Shown piece by piece: positions 33,340-42,617 of a stretch of DNA of 64,000 nt (positions are counted from its first letter, which is position 1; each line of letters begins with the position of its first letter). Source of the DNA: Candidatus Melainabacteria bacterium (GTDB taxonomy: Bacteria > Cyanobacteriota > Vampirovibrionia > 2-02-FULL-35-15); assembly GCA_023250195.1 (NCBI GenBank), contig JAHFBF010000004.1:131675-195674 (forward strand). Reading direction: 5' to 3'. The notes beneath the pieces are model-generated. The model was not told where the DNA came from, searched no databases, and saw only the letters and a list, made by a program, of their open reading frames with translations. Made by a program: the position numbers and the translations under genes.

Positions 33340-34698
33340 TTATAGAACCGATACTTTTGGTTCGTCATGCCTTTCTGTTTTATGCCATTTACCTCTTGTT
33401 CTGCTAAAGAGAACTTTTCTAAAAGTAAGTAAAACTATAATAGGCCATACTGTAAGGAAATAAAAATTAGTTTCGATTGCGCGTTTTAAGCTGGTTCTCC
33501 AGGAGAATTTTCTGTAAATCCTGATTCCAAAAGCAAGGCTTATGCAGGTTATAAGCCAGATTACAAGTGAAATTAACATTAAACTTGTTAAATGAGTTTC
33601 CTGATCTTTTAAGTATCTTACAATTTCTGAAATGATATCCAGGAAAATCCATATTGGTACTGCAAACTGACTTAAAAATACAAAAGCATCAAACTGCTGT
33701 GAAAAGCTGGTTTCTTTTGAAGGACCAAATATTTTTGTAAGGTTAGATAAATATCTTCTAAGGCTGCCTTCTGTCCATCTCATTCTTTGTAATAACAGTG
33801 ACTTGAATTTTACAGGGGCTTGTTCTAAAACTATTGCTTCACGGCAAAATCTTATATTCCAGCCGTTTACAATTAATCTGGTTGAAAGTTCGAGATCCTC
33901 AGTAAGTGTTTCTTCATCTAACAAACCAACAACTTTCAAAACATCCCTTTTAATAAGAAATCCATTCCCTCTTAGTTCAACATTCCCTTCGATAACATCT
34001 TTGCCGCATTGAAGATAATTATCAAGACAGTATTCATTCTCCTGAAGTTTGGTTAAATAATTTGCAGTGGGATTTGAAACTCTTTTTTGAGATTGAACAG
34101 CGGCAGTGGAATCATCTTCTATATAAGGAAGCATCTTTAAAAAATAATCAGCTTCTACCCTTGCATCAGCATCAAATACAGCAATAAGTTCCCCGTTTGA
34201 ATGTGCAAATGTGTAATTAAGTGCTGCTGCTTTTCCTCTTATGGACTCATTTATTCTGTGAATAACTTTAATTTTTTCAGGAAACTTGGATTGATATCTA
34301 TCCAGGATTTGTTTTGTTAAATCAATTGAATGATCGTTTATGAGATAAATTGAATAATTTGGATAATTTAGCCCTAAGAGATTTTCAATTGTGCTTGCAA
34401 TTACTTTTTCTTCATTGTGAATTGCTATAAAGATGTCAATATTCGGATAGTAACTAATTGTAGGGAGTTGATTTGTAGTGGTTTCAAATTTTGTTTTAAA
34501 AAATCCTTTTCTTCTCTGTGCAAGTGCAAGCCAGAAGGTATGTATTATCATTGAAATAACAAATATTAAAATCGCATAGAGAGCAAGTGGCTTTGGAAGA
34601 TAGTTTAAAGCTTTATCAGGCAATAATTCTTCAAAAATTTTTATTGAAGCCCAAACGCCGATTATTAAACTTGTTAAAAATATCCTGTCGTATAGCAT
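33340..34698 (-). CDS. Membrane glycosyltransferase family 2 (polysaccharide synthase-like)
   Basis: The 452-residue protein has two N-terminal spans, a GT2 catalytic domain (DIFIAIHNEEKVIASTIENLL, LINDHSIDLT, the DxD-type AVFDADARVEADYF, DEETLTEDLELSTRL and the LLQRMRWTEGSLRR form of QxxRW) and three or four C-terminal spans. This is the architecture of processive synthases such as hyaluronan, chitin or PNAG synthases. It probably polymerises or extends a cell-surface glycan. It directly abuts the LCP gene upstream (34699), so the glycan may be ligated by that protein. Confidence 0.87.
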   Translation of the reverse strand: MLYDRIFLTSLIIGVWASIKIFEELLPDKALNYLPKPLALYAILIFVISMIIHTFWLALAQRRKGFFKTKFETTTNQLPTISYYPNIDIFIAIHNEEKVIASTIENLLGLNYPNYSIYLINDHSIDLTKQILDRYQSKFPEKIKVIHRINESIRGKAAALNYTFAHSNGELIAVFDADARVEADYFLKMLPYIEDDSTAAVQSQKRVSNPTANYLTKLQENEYCLDNYLQCGKDVIEGNVELRGNGFLIKRDVLKVVGLLDEETLTEDLELSTRLIVNGWNIRFCREAIVLEQAPVKFKSLLLQRMRWTEGSLRRYLSNLTKIFGPSKETSFSQQFDAFVFLSQFAVPIWIFLDIISEIVRYLKDQETHLTSLMLISLVIWLITCISLAFGIRIYRKFSWRTSLKRAIETNFYFLTVWPIIVLLTFRKVLFSRTRGKWHKTERHDEPKVSVL

Positions 34699-35967
34699 TT
34701 ATTTCTTACTACTTATTCTATCAATTTGGTTTATTAGATCATCTCCAGCTAAAATAGTAATATCTGAATCAGGTGGTCCTAAATTTCCACTTAACAACTC
34801 TCCAACATTACCAATCTTATGTTTAATCTGTAAAGCAACTTCAGAATTTGCTTTTTGAGCATAAATCTTTGTTTTTGAAACATGATTTTCATAATCTTGA
34901 CAAAGCGCAACTATATACCCATATTCTCTTAATACAGTTGAAATTTTTGTGCCTAAATGATTATCTTTTCTGCTTCCGTTTAAAACAGAGATTCTTATAT
35001 CTTTTGGATTTAAATGATTAAATCCAGCAGGAGCATTTTTGTCATAAAACATTTTTCTCACGATTTTATTTATTTCATCTTGATTTGGTATCCAGTAACC
35101 TACTCTGTTATACCTGCCGAATTCTCCAGGCAAAATTGCAACATTCTGGTGTGAGGAAGGTACATTTCTTATAAAATTTGCAATTTTAATTATTTCTTTT
35201 GATTTTAAATCAGTAAGAATTGTTTTTTTGTAAATTGAAATAACTTCAGGGAGTTTTGTGAAAGTGATAGGGTCCAAAAGCTTTTTAACAATGGCTCTCA
35301 TGAAGATCTGCTGTCTTTGAATTCTTCCAATATCACCTAAATTATCGTATCTGAAACGGACAAAACCAACTGCCTGTTCTCCGTTTAGAAGCTGTTTCCC
35401 GGGAAATAAATTAATATTTAACATTGCAGTTGTATCCTGGTACTGCATTTTTTGCGGGACATCTACTACAATTCCGCCAATTTCATCAATGATTTTATTT
35501 AAACCCTGAACATTTACCATTACAAAGTTATCAAGGTGGATCTTTAAAAGCTTTTCAATGCATTTTTTTGTAAAAATTGGTCCACCGATGGAGTTTAAAA
35601 AATTTATTTTTTCTGATCCATGTCCCGGTATATTTATTTTTGTGTCTCTTGGAATATTTAAAATATTCAATGTATTCTTAAAAGGATTGCAGCTTAAAAT
35701 TATTATGGTGTCAGATCTTCCTTTTATAACTTTTGTGCCTTTTTCATTTTCTTCAAAGATTTCATCACAGCCAAGTACTAATATGTTTAACTTTTTATTT
35801 AAGCTGATAACCCTTAATTCGTTTGGTACAAGGGATGGATTGCAAATATTAAGCGAAATAATTGTTATAAAAAGACCAATGAGAAACACTATAGAACCAA
35901 ATAAAAGTGAGGGTTTTTTCTGCTGTCTTCTTTCTTCAATAAATTTTAAGGGTCTCTCTAGTGGCAT
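34699..35967 (-). CDS. LytR-CpsA-Psr (LCP) protein with LytR_C domain
   Basis: The 422-residue protein has one N-terminal span (LLFGSIVFLIGLFITIISL), an extracytoplasmic LCP domain (GRSDTIIILSCNP, LNILNIPRDTKINIPG with the conserved Arg-Asp, GIVVDVP, GFVRFRYDNLGDIGRIQRQQ) and a C-terminal LytR_C domain (IRISVLNGSRKDNHLGTKIS). LCP enzymes transfer glycans from polyprenyl phosphate carriers to peptidoglycan or proteins. It sits immediately before the GT2 gene, with stop and start adjacent, suggesting a joint surface-glycan function. Confidence 0.9.
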   Translation of the reverse strand: MPLERPLKFIEERRQQKKPSLLFGSIVFLIGLFITIISLNICNPSLVPNELRVISLNKKLNILVLGCDEIFEENEKGTKVIKGRSDTIIILSCNPFKNTLNILNIPRDTKINIPGHGSEKINFLNSIGGPIFTKKCIEKLLKIHLDNFVMVNVQGLNKIIDEIGGIVVDVPQKMQYQDTTAMLNINLFPGKQLLNGEQAVGFVRFRYDNLGDIGRIQRQQIFMRAIVKKLLDPITFTKLPEVISIYKKTILTDLKSKEIIKIANFIRNVPSSHQNVAILPGEFGRYNRVGYWIPNQDEINKIVRKMFYDKNAPAGFNHLNPKDIRISVLNGSRKDNHLGTKISTVLREYGYIVALCQDYENHVSKTKIYAQKANSEVALQIKHKIGNVGELLSGNLGPPDSDITILAGDDLINQIDRISSKK

Positions 35968-35983
35968 ATTTTCATTTGTTTCT

Positions 35984-36056
35984 ATTTACCGTCCTTCTTG
36001 CTCATTCTTTGCTTGCTCGCCTCGCTTCGCGGGCGAAACGGGGCGGGCTTTGCAAA
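35984..36056. repeat. Family F repeat, copy 1 (inverted orientation)
   Basis: Read on the minus strand: TTTGCAAAGCCCG, an interior with CGCGAAGCGAGG, then AGCAAGAAGGACGGTAAATA. The same order of blocks, with a shorter interior, occurs at 58433-58477. It lies upstream of the LCP gene and may supply its ribosome site (AGAAGGACGG). Confidence 0.65.
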
Positions 36057-36195
36057 ATGCACTTGGAGTATCTCTTGTAACATTATTCAGATTTTACCGA
36101 GGTCTATTATATAATTTGGGGATAAAATCTTACCTTATAAGTTGTTTGCTTAGAAGTGCTACATTAGCTAGACAATAACTTTTATATTAGGCTTT

Positions 36196-36224
36196 TTGTC
36201 AACTCATGTGATATTTTATAAATA
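36196..36224 (+). promoter_or_regulatory. Possible sigma70-type promoter of the patatin gene
   Basis: TTGTCA and TAAATA are 17 bases apart, about 40 bases upstream of the ATG at 36264. The match is reasonable, but AT-rich DNA gives such matches by chance. Confidence 0.35.
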
Positions 36225-36263
36225 CAGGAACCAAATAATTTACCATACATCGTTTATGAGGAT

Positions 36264-37013
36264 ATGAAATACAACTTGGCATTTTCCAGTTCAGGGATTC
36301 TTTTTGCAGCTCACATAGGAGTGCTTGCATATTTACAGGACAATGAAATAAAAATTAAAAACTATTCAGGGACTTCTGGTGGAGCTATGGTTGCCTCCTG
36401 GGGTGCGAACAATCTGCCCGCAAGAGAACTTTTAAAACTTGTTCTGCAGTTTGGATATCCAAAGTTTTTTGCGAAGCTTTCATTTATGCCAGGTGGATTA
36501 TTTGATAACAGTATTTTTGGAAAAACAATAAGTGCATATTGTAAACCTAAAAAAAATCTCTGGATTGTCACATTCAATCTTTTGAAAATGAAAAAAGAAA
36601 TATGGAATGGAGAAAACTTTAATCTTTCAAAAATCATTACGGCTACGACCTCCATTCCAGGTATATTTAAACCGGTTGTTTATTCTAAGGGGCTGCATGT
36701 AGATGGTATTTTTGCAAAATATTGTCCCGATGATTTATGGAACAGCGGGAGGACAATCTCGGTACAACTTAAATGCAGAAATAAAAACAAATCAAGGTTT
36801 CTCTTTGATAATCTTCTTCACAAAGTTGAAAAGGCAGGGTTGAATTTTTTAGAAAATATTCAAAACAAAACTATAAAAAGCAAAGACATTATTTATGTAG
36901 AACCAAACTTAAGCTCAATTTCACAAATGGATTTGTTCAGTGTTAAAACGGAAGATCACATTGATATGTTTAACAAAGGTTATGAAAGTGCAAAGCATAT
37001 AGTCAAATTGTAG
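36264..37013 (+). CDS. Patatin-like phospholipase
   Basis: The 249-residue protein has the patatin oxyanion/nucleophile region: LAFSSSGILFAAHIGVLAYL, GTSGGAMVA (GxSxG with nucleophile Ser) and the dyad Asp in LHVDGIFAKY. Patatins are lipid acyl hydrolases. There is no signal peptide, so it acts in the cytosol or is exported by another route. GAGGA lies upstream of the ATG. The TAG stop is part of the following family A palindrome. The fold is shorter than RssA-like proteins but complete. Confidence 0.88.
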   Translation: MKYNLAFSSSGILFAAHIGVLAYLQDNEIKIKNYSGTSGGAMVASWGANNLPARELLKLVLQFGYPKFFAKLSFMPGGLFDNSIFGKTISAYCKPKKNLWIVTFNLLKMKKEIWNGENFNLSKIITATTSIPGIFKPVVYSKGLHVDGIFAKYCPDDLWNSGRTISVQLKCRNKNKSRFLFDNLLHKVEKAGLNFLENIQNKTIKSKDIIYVEPNLSSISQMDLFSVKTEDHIDMFNKGYESAKHIVKL

Positions 37014-37040
37014 AGGCGCGATTAATCGCGCCTCTACAAT
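37007..37040. repeat. Family A palindrome at the patatin gene stop
   Basis: A perfect 34-bp palindrome, ends ATTGTAGAGGCG/CGCCTCTACAAT and core GCGATTAATCGC. The TAG inside its left end is the patatin stop codon. It could also end transcription. Confidence 0.92.
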
Positions 37041-37041
37041 T

Positions 37042-37063
37042 AAAAACCCCGCTTGTGGCGAGG
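37042..37063 (-). terminator. Probable rho-independent terminator on the minus strand
   Basis: On the minus strand CCTCGC, a short loop and GCGGGG are followed by TTTTTA. It lies 165 bases downstream of the exported-protein gene (stop at 37228), which it could terminate. Confidence 0.5.
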
Positions 37064-37183
37064 TCTTTGGGCTAGGTAACTTGTGAATGTTATTAGAATA
37101 CAGGAGTGATATTAAAAGAAGGTAATGTTCCTGCCCTTTTGGATTTTAAATTTAATTAAAGAATAATAGAGGTTCCGAGATAG

Positions 37184-37204
37184 AGATGCCCCGTCGGGGC
37201 GTCT
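37184..37204. repeat. Family A-like palindrome
   Basis: TAGAGATGCCCC, a 3-base loop and GGGGCGTCTGTAG form an inverted repeat (one mismatch) with TAGAG/CTGTA ends. It lies in the spacer after the exported-protein gene. Confidence 0.65.
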
Positions 37205-37227
37205 GTAGTTGTGAATAGGGTTATCAG

Positions 37228-38079
37228 CTATTTATTGTGGAAATTTTTTCCTTGAGCAGGTTGAGCTGGTGGTGCTGTTTCTTTAAGCTCTATAAAAAGT
37301 TTCATCAACTCTTTGTGAGTAAAAGTTTGTTCAAGCATTTTCTTGACAAATTTATCATTTGTTTTTAAATCAGGTCTTCCGGATTGATCTAGAGCATTAA
37401 GTAATATTTGTTTTTTTATTTCAGGAGTAATTGTCTGTGTTAGTACTTGAACCATCTTTGAATAGGTCGTGGCATTATTCTGAGCTAAAAAAGAAAGAAT
37501 TCGTTCTTTGTCTTGTTTGTCTTCTGGAATACCAAAAACTGCTTCATAAGCTCTAAAAGCTGCTCTCTTAAGGGCTTCCCCACTATCTTTTATATTTTCA
37601 ACATATTCTAACTTTATTCCAGTTCTTGCCGAACCGTATTTTTCTATAAGCTCATAAAAAAAAGGAACAAGTTCGTCGTAGGTTTGTAATCTTGAAACGG
37701 GATAAACATCCAATACATATTTTATATCTGTTTCTCCAACTGTTATAAGAGCTCTTACAATTACAAGTCTTTGTTCTCTTGCTAAGATAGTTTTAAGTCC
37801 ATCTTTTGTTATGTTATCCCCATAACTATCCCTTTCTCTCTGAGTAAGTTCTCTTCCTAGTATTTTAAAAGCCAGACCATGTTTGACTCTTAACAGTGCA
37901 GTTCCAGGTTTGGTCTCTTCTTGTGTTTGCTGATCCGGTTCAGCTGTATCTTCCTGATCGTTATTTATATCAGCAGGAGCAGCTTGTTGTGGCTGTGCAA
38001 TGCTCTGTAAATTTGTATAAAGCATTGAAGTTACAATAATAAGTTGAATTAGAAATAATTTCTTTAATAGTTGAATCAT
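37228..38079 (-). CDS. Exported helical protein of unknown function
   Basis: I start at ATG 38079 (MIQLLKKLFLIQ); a GTG at 38094 is the other option. A signal peptide is clear: basic start, hydrophobic core LFLIQLIIVTSMLY, and a likely cut after SIA in LQSIAQPQQ. An acidic, low-complexity stretch (DINNDQEDTAEPDQQTQEE) follows, then two helical segments, FKILGRELTQRERDSYGD and AYEAVFGIPEDKQDKERIL, which look faintly like the repeats of DUF4214. The C-terminus is Pro/Ala-rich. It is periplasmic or surface-bound. No function is known. Confidence 0.6.
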   Translation of the reverse strand: MIQLLKKLFLIQLIIVTSMLYTNLQSIAQPQQAAPADINNDQEDTAEPDQQTQEETKPGTALLRVKHGLAFKILGRELTQRERDSYGDNITKDGLKTILAREQRLVIVRALITVGETDIKYVLDVYPVSRLQTYDELVPFFYELIEKYGSARTGIKLEYVENIKDSGEALKRAAFRAYEAVFGIPEDKQDKERILSFLAQNNATTYSKMVQVLTQTITPEIKKQILLNALDQSGRPDLKTNDKFVKKMLEQTFTHKELMKLFIELKETAPPAQPAQGKNFHNK

Positions 38080-38094
38080 TTTGCTTAAGTTCAC

Positions 38095-38547
38095 TTTTTA
38101 TGGCCCAGGAATTGGTCTGAATTCTGTGGTTATAGCTAGGGTTTTAGAGCTTCCACTTACTATTTGTGAAATTAAACGGGATTCATCTAATAGCTACCCC
38201 TATTGGTTTATTAGATTCCTTTAATAAACCCCTGTAAGACCCTTAGGGGAAGCGCTTTTTGGCTATTAAATAATTCAAATGGTGTAGGCAAAAATTGCCA
38301 AAAAAAATAGGATCATGCTCTAACATGACCCCATTAAAAATAGTTATATATTGGTTAAAGTACAAATTTGTCAGTAGACAAACTTTTATGTCGAAAGGGA
38401 TCGATAGAGAAATAGCTCTCTTGCAAAATTTTAAGTGAGGATTTTCCAAATACGAAAATCTGAGCGCGTAATGTGAGGCATATAATAGCCGAGGAATCTG
38501 CCCTCACGCTTCGCTCAGGGTAAACTCCGCAGTTCCGAGGCGTTATA
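38095..38547. other. Non-coding interval with repeat remnants
   Basis: About 450 bases between the exported-protein gene and the sigma-factor gene. Near 38500-38545 the minus strand reads GCGGAGTTTACCCTGAGCGA, related to the family D interior at 48705-48730, so this is likely a decayed family D element. A short open frame (38243-38449, minus) looks spurious. Several GC-rich blocks near 38215-38265 could belong to a leader RNA, but I cannot fit them to a known RNA. Confidence 0.45.
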
Positions 38548-39489
38548 TTAGGCTGCGAAATAATCCTTTAAATTGTCGCAGGCACCTGGCTGGCGAAGTT
38601 TTTTTAGTGCACGATGTTCAAGTTGTCGAACTCTTTCTCTTGTTACACCTAAAATTTTTCCAACCTCTTCAAGTGTTCTTTCCTGTCCACAGTCTAAGCC
38701 AAATCTAAGCCTGATTACAGCAGCTTCTTTTAGCGTTAAACAGCCAAGGGCTTTATTAATATTAACTCCAAGCAAAATACCGTTGGCTGCAAATTCCGGT
38801 GAAGCATCTTCATCAGTTATAAAATCTTCCAGATTTCCTTCTTCTTCAGAATTTACCGGTGAATGAAGTGAAATAGGTAATTCCATAATCTGAATAATTT
38901 CTTTCACTCTGCTTGCATCCAGCTTTAGTTCAAAAGCAAGTTCTTCATCACTTGGTGCGTAAACCGATTTTTCACTTAGCTTTTTCTTAGCTTTTTTCAG
39001 CTTGCTAATTAGCTCAACCATGTGAACCGGGATTCTTATTGTTCTTGATTTGTCTGACAGGGATCTTGTTATTCCTTGTCTTACCCACCAGGTTGCATAG
39101 GTTGAAAACTTAAAACCTCTTTCAGGATCAAATTTATCTACAGCTTTCATTAAACCAAGGTTACCTTCCTGTATGAGATCAAGAAATGACATGCCGCGGT
39201 TTAAATATTTTTTTGCAATAGAAACTACCAGTCGTAAATTATGCCTAACTAATTCTTGTTTTGCTTCTATATTGCCGCTTTGACTTCGCCTTGCCAGATC
39301 CAGCTCTTTCTCAGAATTCAAAACAGACATTTTACCGATTTCTCTTAAGTACATTTTTACCAGATCATCTGTTACGGGTGAAGCTGCATAACTTTTATCT
39401 AGCTCTTTTTCTTCTTCAAAAGACTCTTCTTCTGTAAATGCATCTACTTCTATGGTTTCTTTAATAGTGTTCTTATTTATAGTTTTCAT
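38548..39489 (-). CDS. Primary-type RNA polymerase sigma factor (sigma70 family)
   Basis: The 313-residue protein has region 1.2 ([16 protein letters not shown]), region 2 ([63 protein letters not shown]), region 3 and region 4 ([28 protein letters not shown]). The complete region 2.3-2.4 marks it as a group 1 or 2 factor (RpoD/SigA-like). The N-terminus is short and acidic, without a long region 1.1. GGAG seven bases upstream selects the ATG at 39489; earlier ATG codons overlap or precede the ribosome site. The gene is followed by repeat remnants. Confidence 0.92.
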   Translation of the reverse strand: MKTINKNTIKETIEVDAFTEEESFEEEKELDKSYAASPVTDDLVKMYLREIGKMSVLNSEKELDLARRSQSGNIEAKQELVRHNLRLVVSIAKKYLNRGMSFLDLIQEGNLGLMKAVDKFDPERGFKFSTYATWWVRQGITRSLSDKSRTIRIPVHMVELISKLKKAKKKLSEKSVYAPSDEELAFELKLDASRVKEIIQIMELPISLHSPVNSEEEGNLEDFITDEDASPEFAANGILLGVNINKALGCLTLKEAAVIRLRFGLDCGQERTLEEVGKILGVTRERVRQLEHRALKKLRQPGACDNLKDYFAA

Positions 39490-39645
39490 TATCATCTCCG
39501 TTTTTTTATTACACAAAACAACCAAAACCTGGGTTTTATAGGATCCAAGTCTGTCTAATATATAAAAAGAGGTTAAGAAGAAAAATTTGATAGCAATACA
39601 GAAAAAAATTAATGTTAAAAAGGAATTAAGCTTTTATTAACAAAA

Positions 39646-40437
39646 TCAGAGGGGTTTGCCAAAAAACCAAATTTTTCTCTTATTTTTTTGTTTTTCTAGA
39701 TTATCTTCAGTTTCCTGATCTATTATTCTGTCAGTAGTAGTTTTTTTAATAAGCTGATTTAAGAGAGCATCTTTATATTCAGCTTCTTTGGTCTTAAACT
39801 CAATTTGCTCTTTTTGTTCGTTTAAGAGAATCTCAAATTCTTCCAATTGTTTCCTGAAATTTTCTCTTTCAATTAGAAGTTCCTGTTCATTCTGGCGATA
39901 CTTAAAGTTTTGATCTGCATACTCCTGCTTAATACTTTCCTGATTTTCTTTCAATTCAGTGATTTTCGCTTCTAAAGTTTTTACCTTACTGTCATATTCC
40001 TGATTTTGCTTTGTGAGATTTTTGATTTTATCTTTGTAATCATTTTCATCTCTTTTTGCAATATCTTGAAAGTTGTTAAGTTCATTTTCTAAATTTCGTA
40101 ATGTTTCCCTTGTGTTTTGAAGCTCCTGGATTAAGCTTCTGTTTGTTTCTCTAAGCTTATTTATTTCTCCTTTTAACTCTTCATATTTTGATGAAGTGTT
40201 TTCCAGATTGACTTTTAGTCCTTCTGTTTCATTTGCTTTGTTTACATAGCCCTCCATCAGTGCTTTAAATTCAGGGCTTACATCATTGTCAAGTTTTGCA
40301 ATTAAAGAACCTAACTGATTTTGAATTTCTGCAACAATACTACCCAGATCTGAAATTGATGTTATTGGAATAACATTCTTTCTGCTTAAAGGTTTTATTT
40401 CAGATTTACTTAGAGGTGAACTTATAACTTCATCCAT
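39646..40437 (-). CDS. Long coiled-coil protein
   Basis: The 263-residue protein has a disordered head, a helix SDLGSIVAEIQNQLGSLIAKL, then an almost continuous coiled coil from about residue 65 to 235 (EELKGEINKLRETNRSLIQELQNTRETL and so on), ending with a basic tail (KQKNKRKIWFFGKPL). No membrane segment. Such proteins often act as cell-division or polarity scaffolds, but I see no DivIVA signature. It is divergent from bioY across an AT-rich inverted repeat and lies upstream of the sigma-factor gene. Confidence 0.65.
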   Translation of the reverse strand: MDEVISSPLSKSEIKPLSRKNVIPITSISDLGSIVAEIQNQLGSLIAKLDNDVSPEFKALMEGYVNKANETEGLKVNLENTSSKYEELKGEINKLRETNRSLIQELQNTRETLRNLENELNNFQDIAKRDENDYKDKIKNLTKQNQEYDSKVKTLEAKITELKENQESIKQEYADQNFKYRQNEQELLIERENFRKQLEEFEILLNEQKEQIEFKTKEAEYKDALLNQLIKKTTTDRIIDQETEDNLEKQKNKRKIWFFGKPL

Positions 40438-40497
40438 AGTATTTTATTCTTTTCTCACATGTTATCAGATTTCAAGTTAGTTAAGATAGTTCCTTTC

Positions 40498-40566
40498 AAA
40501 CTTAAAATTTAAAGCTCAAAAGTTAAAACTTTAGGTTTTAAACTTTAACTTTTAAGCTTTAAGTTT
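40498..40566. repeat. AT-rich long inverted repeat (AAGTTTAAA/AAAGTTAAA units)
   Basis: AAACTTAAA, AAAGCTCAAAAGTTAAAAC, a short loop and the complementary TTTTAAACTTTAACTTTTAAGCTTTAAGTTT form an imperfect ~70-bp hairpin from tandem-like units. It lies between divergent genes and could be another mobile-element family or an antiterminator-like structure. Confidence 0.6.
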
Positions 40567-40594
40567 AGATGAATTATGTAATAATTGAAAATAT

Positions 40595-41257
40595 ATGAAT
40601 TATAAGGTTGTATATCAGAACCGCTGGCTAATCATTCTGGTCTTCCTTTTCTTAATCTATTTAAGTAATTTTATGCTTGTAAAGTTACCTTTTGTTAGTA
40701 TAAATTTCCTTAGAAAGGATCTGGAACACAGTTTGCTTGATTTTTTGCTGAGTTTCTGTCCGCACTTTAGTTTTCAAATGCAGACTTATAACCTACAGAC
40801 TATTATTGTCTGGCTATGCGGTATTTTACTTGGACCAAGAGTGGGATTTTTAACTTTAATTACTTATCTCTTGATTGGATTTTTAGGATTTCCTGCATTT
40901 GCAGGTGGTGGTGGTTTTGATTATTACAGGGAACCTACATTCGGGTATTTAATTTCATTGCCTTTAAATGCATTGTTAAGTGGCTGGTTTTATAAAAACG
41001 ATAAAAAGACCCTTACAATTTTGATACCAATACTTATCACCCACCTTTTTGGAGTTGTTTATCTGCTATTTTTTAAAACAAGCTGGCTGGATATTACATG
41101 GTATTTATCTTTTAGCATGATTGGTTATGATCTGGTTTTAGCTTTGTTGTTAATGCCTTTTTTGCCTTTTTTTTCTTTTTTCCTGATGGAATTGTTTATT
41201 CAGGAGAAATCGGAACTGATTCAAAAAGAATCAAATGTTAGATGGCGGAAGTTATGA
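40595..41257 (+). CDS. bioY: Biotin transporter BioY
   Basis: The 220-residue membrane protein has about six spans and the BioY signature: LCGILLGPRVGFLTLITYLLIGFLGFPAFAGGGGF followed by REPTFGYLISLPLNALLSGW. BioY is the substrate-specific S component of an energy-coupling factor transporter for biotin. No EcfA/EcfT genes are adjacent, so it may use a shared module or act alone. It overlaps rsgA by four bases (ATGA). The N-terminal 70 residues before the conserved core are longer than in compact BioY proteins. Confidence 0.87.
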   Translation: MNYKVVYQNRWLIILVFLFLIYLSNFMLVKLPFVSINFLRKDLEHSLLDFLLSFCPHFSFQMQTYNLQTIIVWLCGILLGPRVGFLTLITYLLIGFLGFPAFAGGGGFDYYREPTFGYLISLPLNALLSGWFYKNDKKTLTILIPILITHLFGVVYLLFFKTSWLDITWYLSFSMIGYDLVLALLLMPFLPFFSFFLMELFIQEKSELIQKESNVRWRKL

Positions 41258-42282
41258 ATCTAGACGGAAAAATTACAAAAATCTTAGCCAATTTTTATTA
41301 TGTAACTGATATTGAAAATAAAGTCTGGGAGTGTTTTGCTAGAGCCAGAATGCTTAAAGAAGGGAAATATCTTTTTGTAGGAGATAATGTTGAAATTGAA
41401 ACTTCAAGCACAACGCAGGGAGTTATAGTTAATGCAAAAGAGAGAAAAAATAAAATAAGCAAACCGCCTGTTGCAAATGTTGATCAAATAATAATTGTTT
41501 TTTCAAGCATTGAGCCTGATTTTGACGAATATAATCTTGATCGTTACTTATCTTTTGTACGTTATGAGTTGTCTGATGAAAGATGCTTGGTCTGCATAAA
41601 TAAAATCGATCTGAAGAAAATTAAGATTGATAAAGTCTATGAAAAATCCGGCTTTGAAATTTTATATGTTTCAGCACTTACAAAAGAAGGACTGGATAAT
41701 TTTGTAGAGAAATTAAAAAATAAAACCTCAGTTCTTGCCGGACCATCAGGGGTTGGAAAATCAAGCATTATTAAAGCATTGGTTCCTCATGCTTCTGTGC
41801 AAATCGGGGATTTAAGTTCTATTAAACAGGGTAAGCACATTACAAGAAACGTTCAATTAATTGATATAAAATATGGACAGTCTAATAATGAAAGTTTTTT
41901 GGTTGATACTCCTGGCTTTACGCAGTTTAGTTTTGGAGGGTTAAACTTAAAGAAGGTTTTAGACACTTTTAAAGATTTAAAAGATATAAAATGTGCTTTT
42001 TATGATTGTCTCCACAATGGTGAGGAAGACTGTGTAATTGACGAGATGATTAAGAAAGGAAAAGTCTCCGAGTCAAGATATAACAGCTATCTTAAAATAC
42101 TGGCAGAAGCACAAAAAGAAATTATATATGAAACGAAACAAGAATCTAAAACTAAATCAATAAGTGGTAAAAAGAATTCAAAAGCTTCAAGTCTTCCTAA
42201 GATTGATCAGGAAAAAAGAGCAAAATCACGAAAAAAAGAAAAACAAGAGCTTTTAAAGATTCAAAGAGAGGAAGAAGAGTAG
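41254..42282 (+). CDS. rsgA: Ribosome small-subunit GTPase RsgA
   Basis: RsgA helps late 30S maturation. The product has an OB domain (GKITKILANFYYVTD), a circularly permuted GTPase (G4 CINKIDLKK, G1 AGPSGVGKSS, G3 VDTPGFT) and the zinc site CAFYDCLHNGEEDCVI. A lysine-rich C-terminal tail of about 55 residues (TKSISGKKNSK...) is longer than usual and may bind RNA. I start at ATG 41254, whose ATGA overlaps the bioY stop; an ATG four codons earlier is possible. The TAG stop is followed directly by a family A palindrome. Confidence 0.93.
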   Translation: MNLDGKITKILANFYYVTDIENKVWECFARARMLKEGKYLFVGDNVEIETSSTTQGVIVNAKERKNKISKPPVANVDQIIIVFSSIEPDFDEYNLDRYLSFVRYELSDERCLVCINKIDLKKIKIDKVYEKSGFEILYVSALTKEGLDNFVEKLKNKTSVLAGPSGVGKSSIIKALVPHASVQIGDLSSIKQGKHITRNVQLIDIKYGQSNNESFLVDTPGFTQFSFGGLNLKKVLDTFKDLKDIKCAFYDCLHNGEEDCVIDEMIKKGKVSESRYNSYLKILAEAQKEIIYETKQESKTKSISGKKNSKASSLPKIDQEKRAKSRKKEKQELLKIQREEEE

Positions 42283-42302
42283 GATGCAGGTTTGAAACCT
42301 GC
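42282..42302. repeat. Family A palindrome after rsgA
   Basis: GCAGGTTTGAAACCTGC (42286-42302), 17 bp with a single central base, preceded by the rsgA stop TAG. It shares its core with the copy in the methionine gamma-lyase-like gene (26773-26796). Confidence 0.75.
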
Positions 42303-42617
42303 CCGTACGAAATTGTCAAGGTGTGTAATTACAAGTAGCACCGAATTCAAATTTTGGCCTAAATAATAACTAAACGTAAAGTTTTCGGGAACTTTTTTTA
42401 TCACATTTTTTTTCGAGAAATGTCTGAAAAGACTCCTTAAATATGAGTTTAAAGGCCAAATTCATTTTTTATAAATTAGTAAAAAAACTTTTATCTGAAA
42501 AGATATGTCAAAGAGATACTTGCATTTTTTTTCTCGTGGTCATAGCATATCTAAGATAGATCTAAACTAGGTAGGACTAAATTCAATAAAAATAAAAAAG
42601 AGGAAGAAAATAGAACC
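42303..42617. other. Upstream region of ftsZ
   Basis: About 315 AT-rich bases before ftsZ without a gene. AAAGTT, a TTCGGG loop and AACTTTTTTT at 42378-42399 could be a weak terminator for rsgA. AGATCTA/TAGATCT palindromic bits lie near 42555. GAGGAAGAAAATAGAACC precedes the ftsZ ATG as ribosome site. The long spacing suggests a dedicated ftsZ promoter region. Confidence 0.5.
42378..42399 (+). terminator. Weak candidate terminator after rsgA
   Basis: A six-pair AT-rich stem (AAAGTT/AACTTT) with a TTCGGG loop and a run of seven T. The stem is short, so the call is tentative. Confidence 0.3.

Noticed and set aside
38100-38330. Possible structured RNA (6S, tmRNA, RNase P or a riboswitch)
   Set aside because: GC-rich blocks caught the eye, but none of the conserved segments of these RNAs could be found.
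38243-38449. 68-residue frame on the minus strand
   Set aside because: No ribosome site, unusual composition and a position in a repeat-remnant interval; probably spurious.
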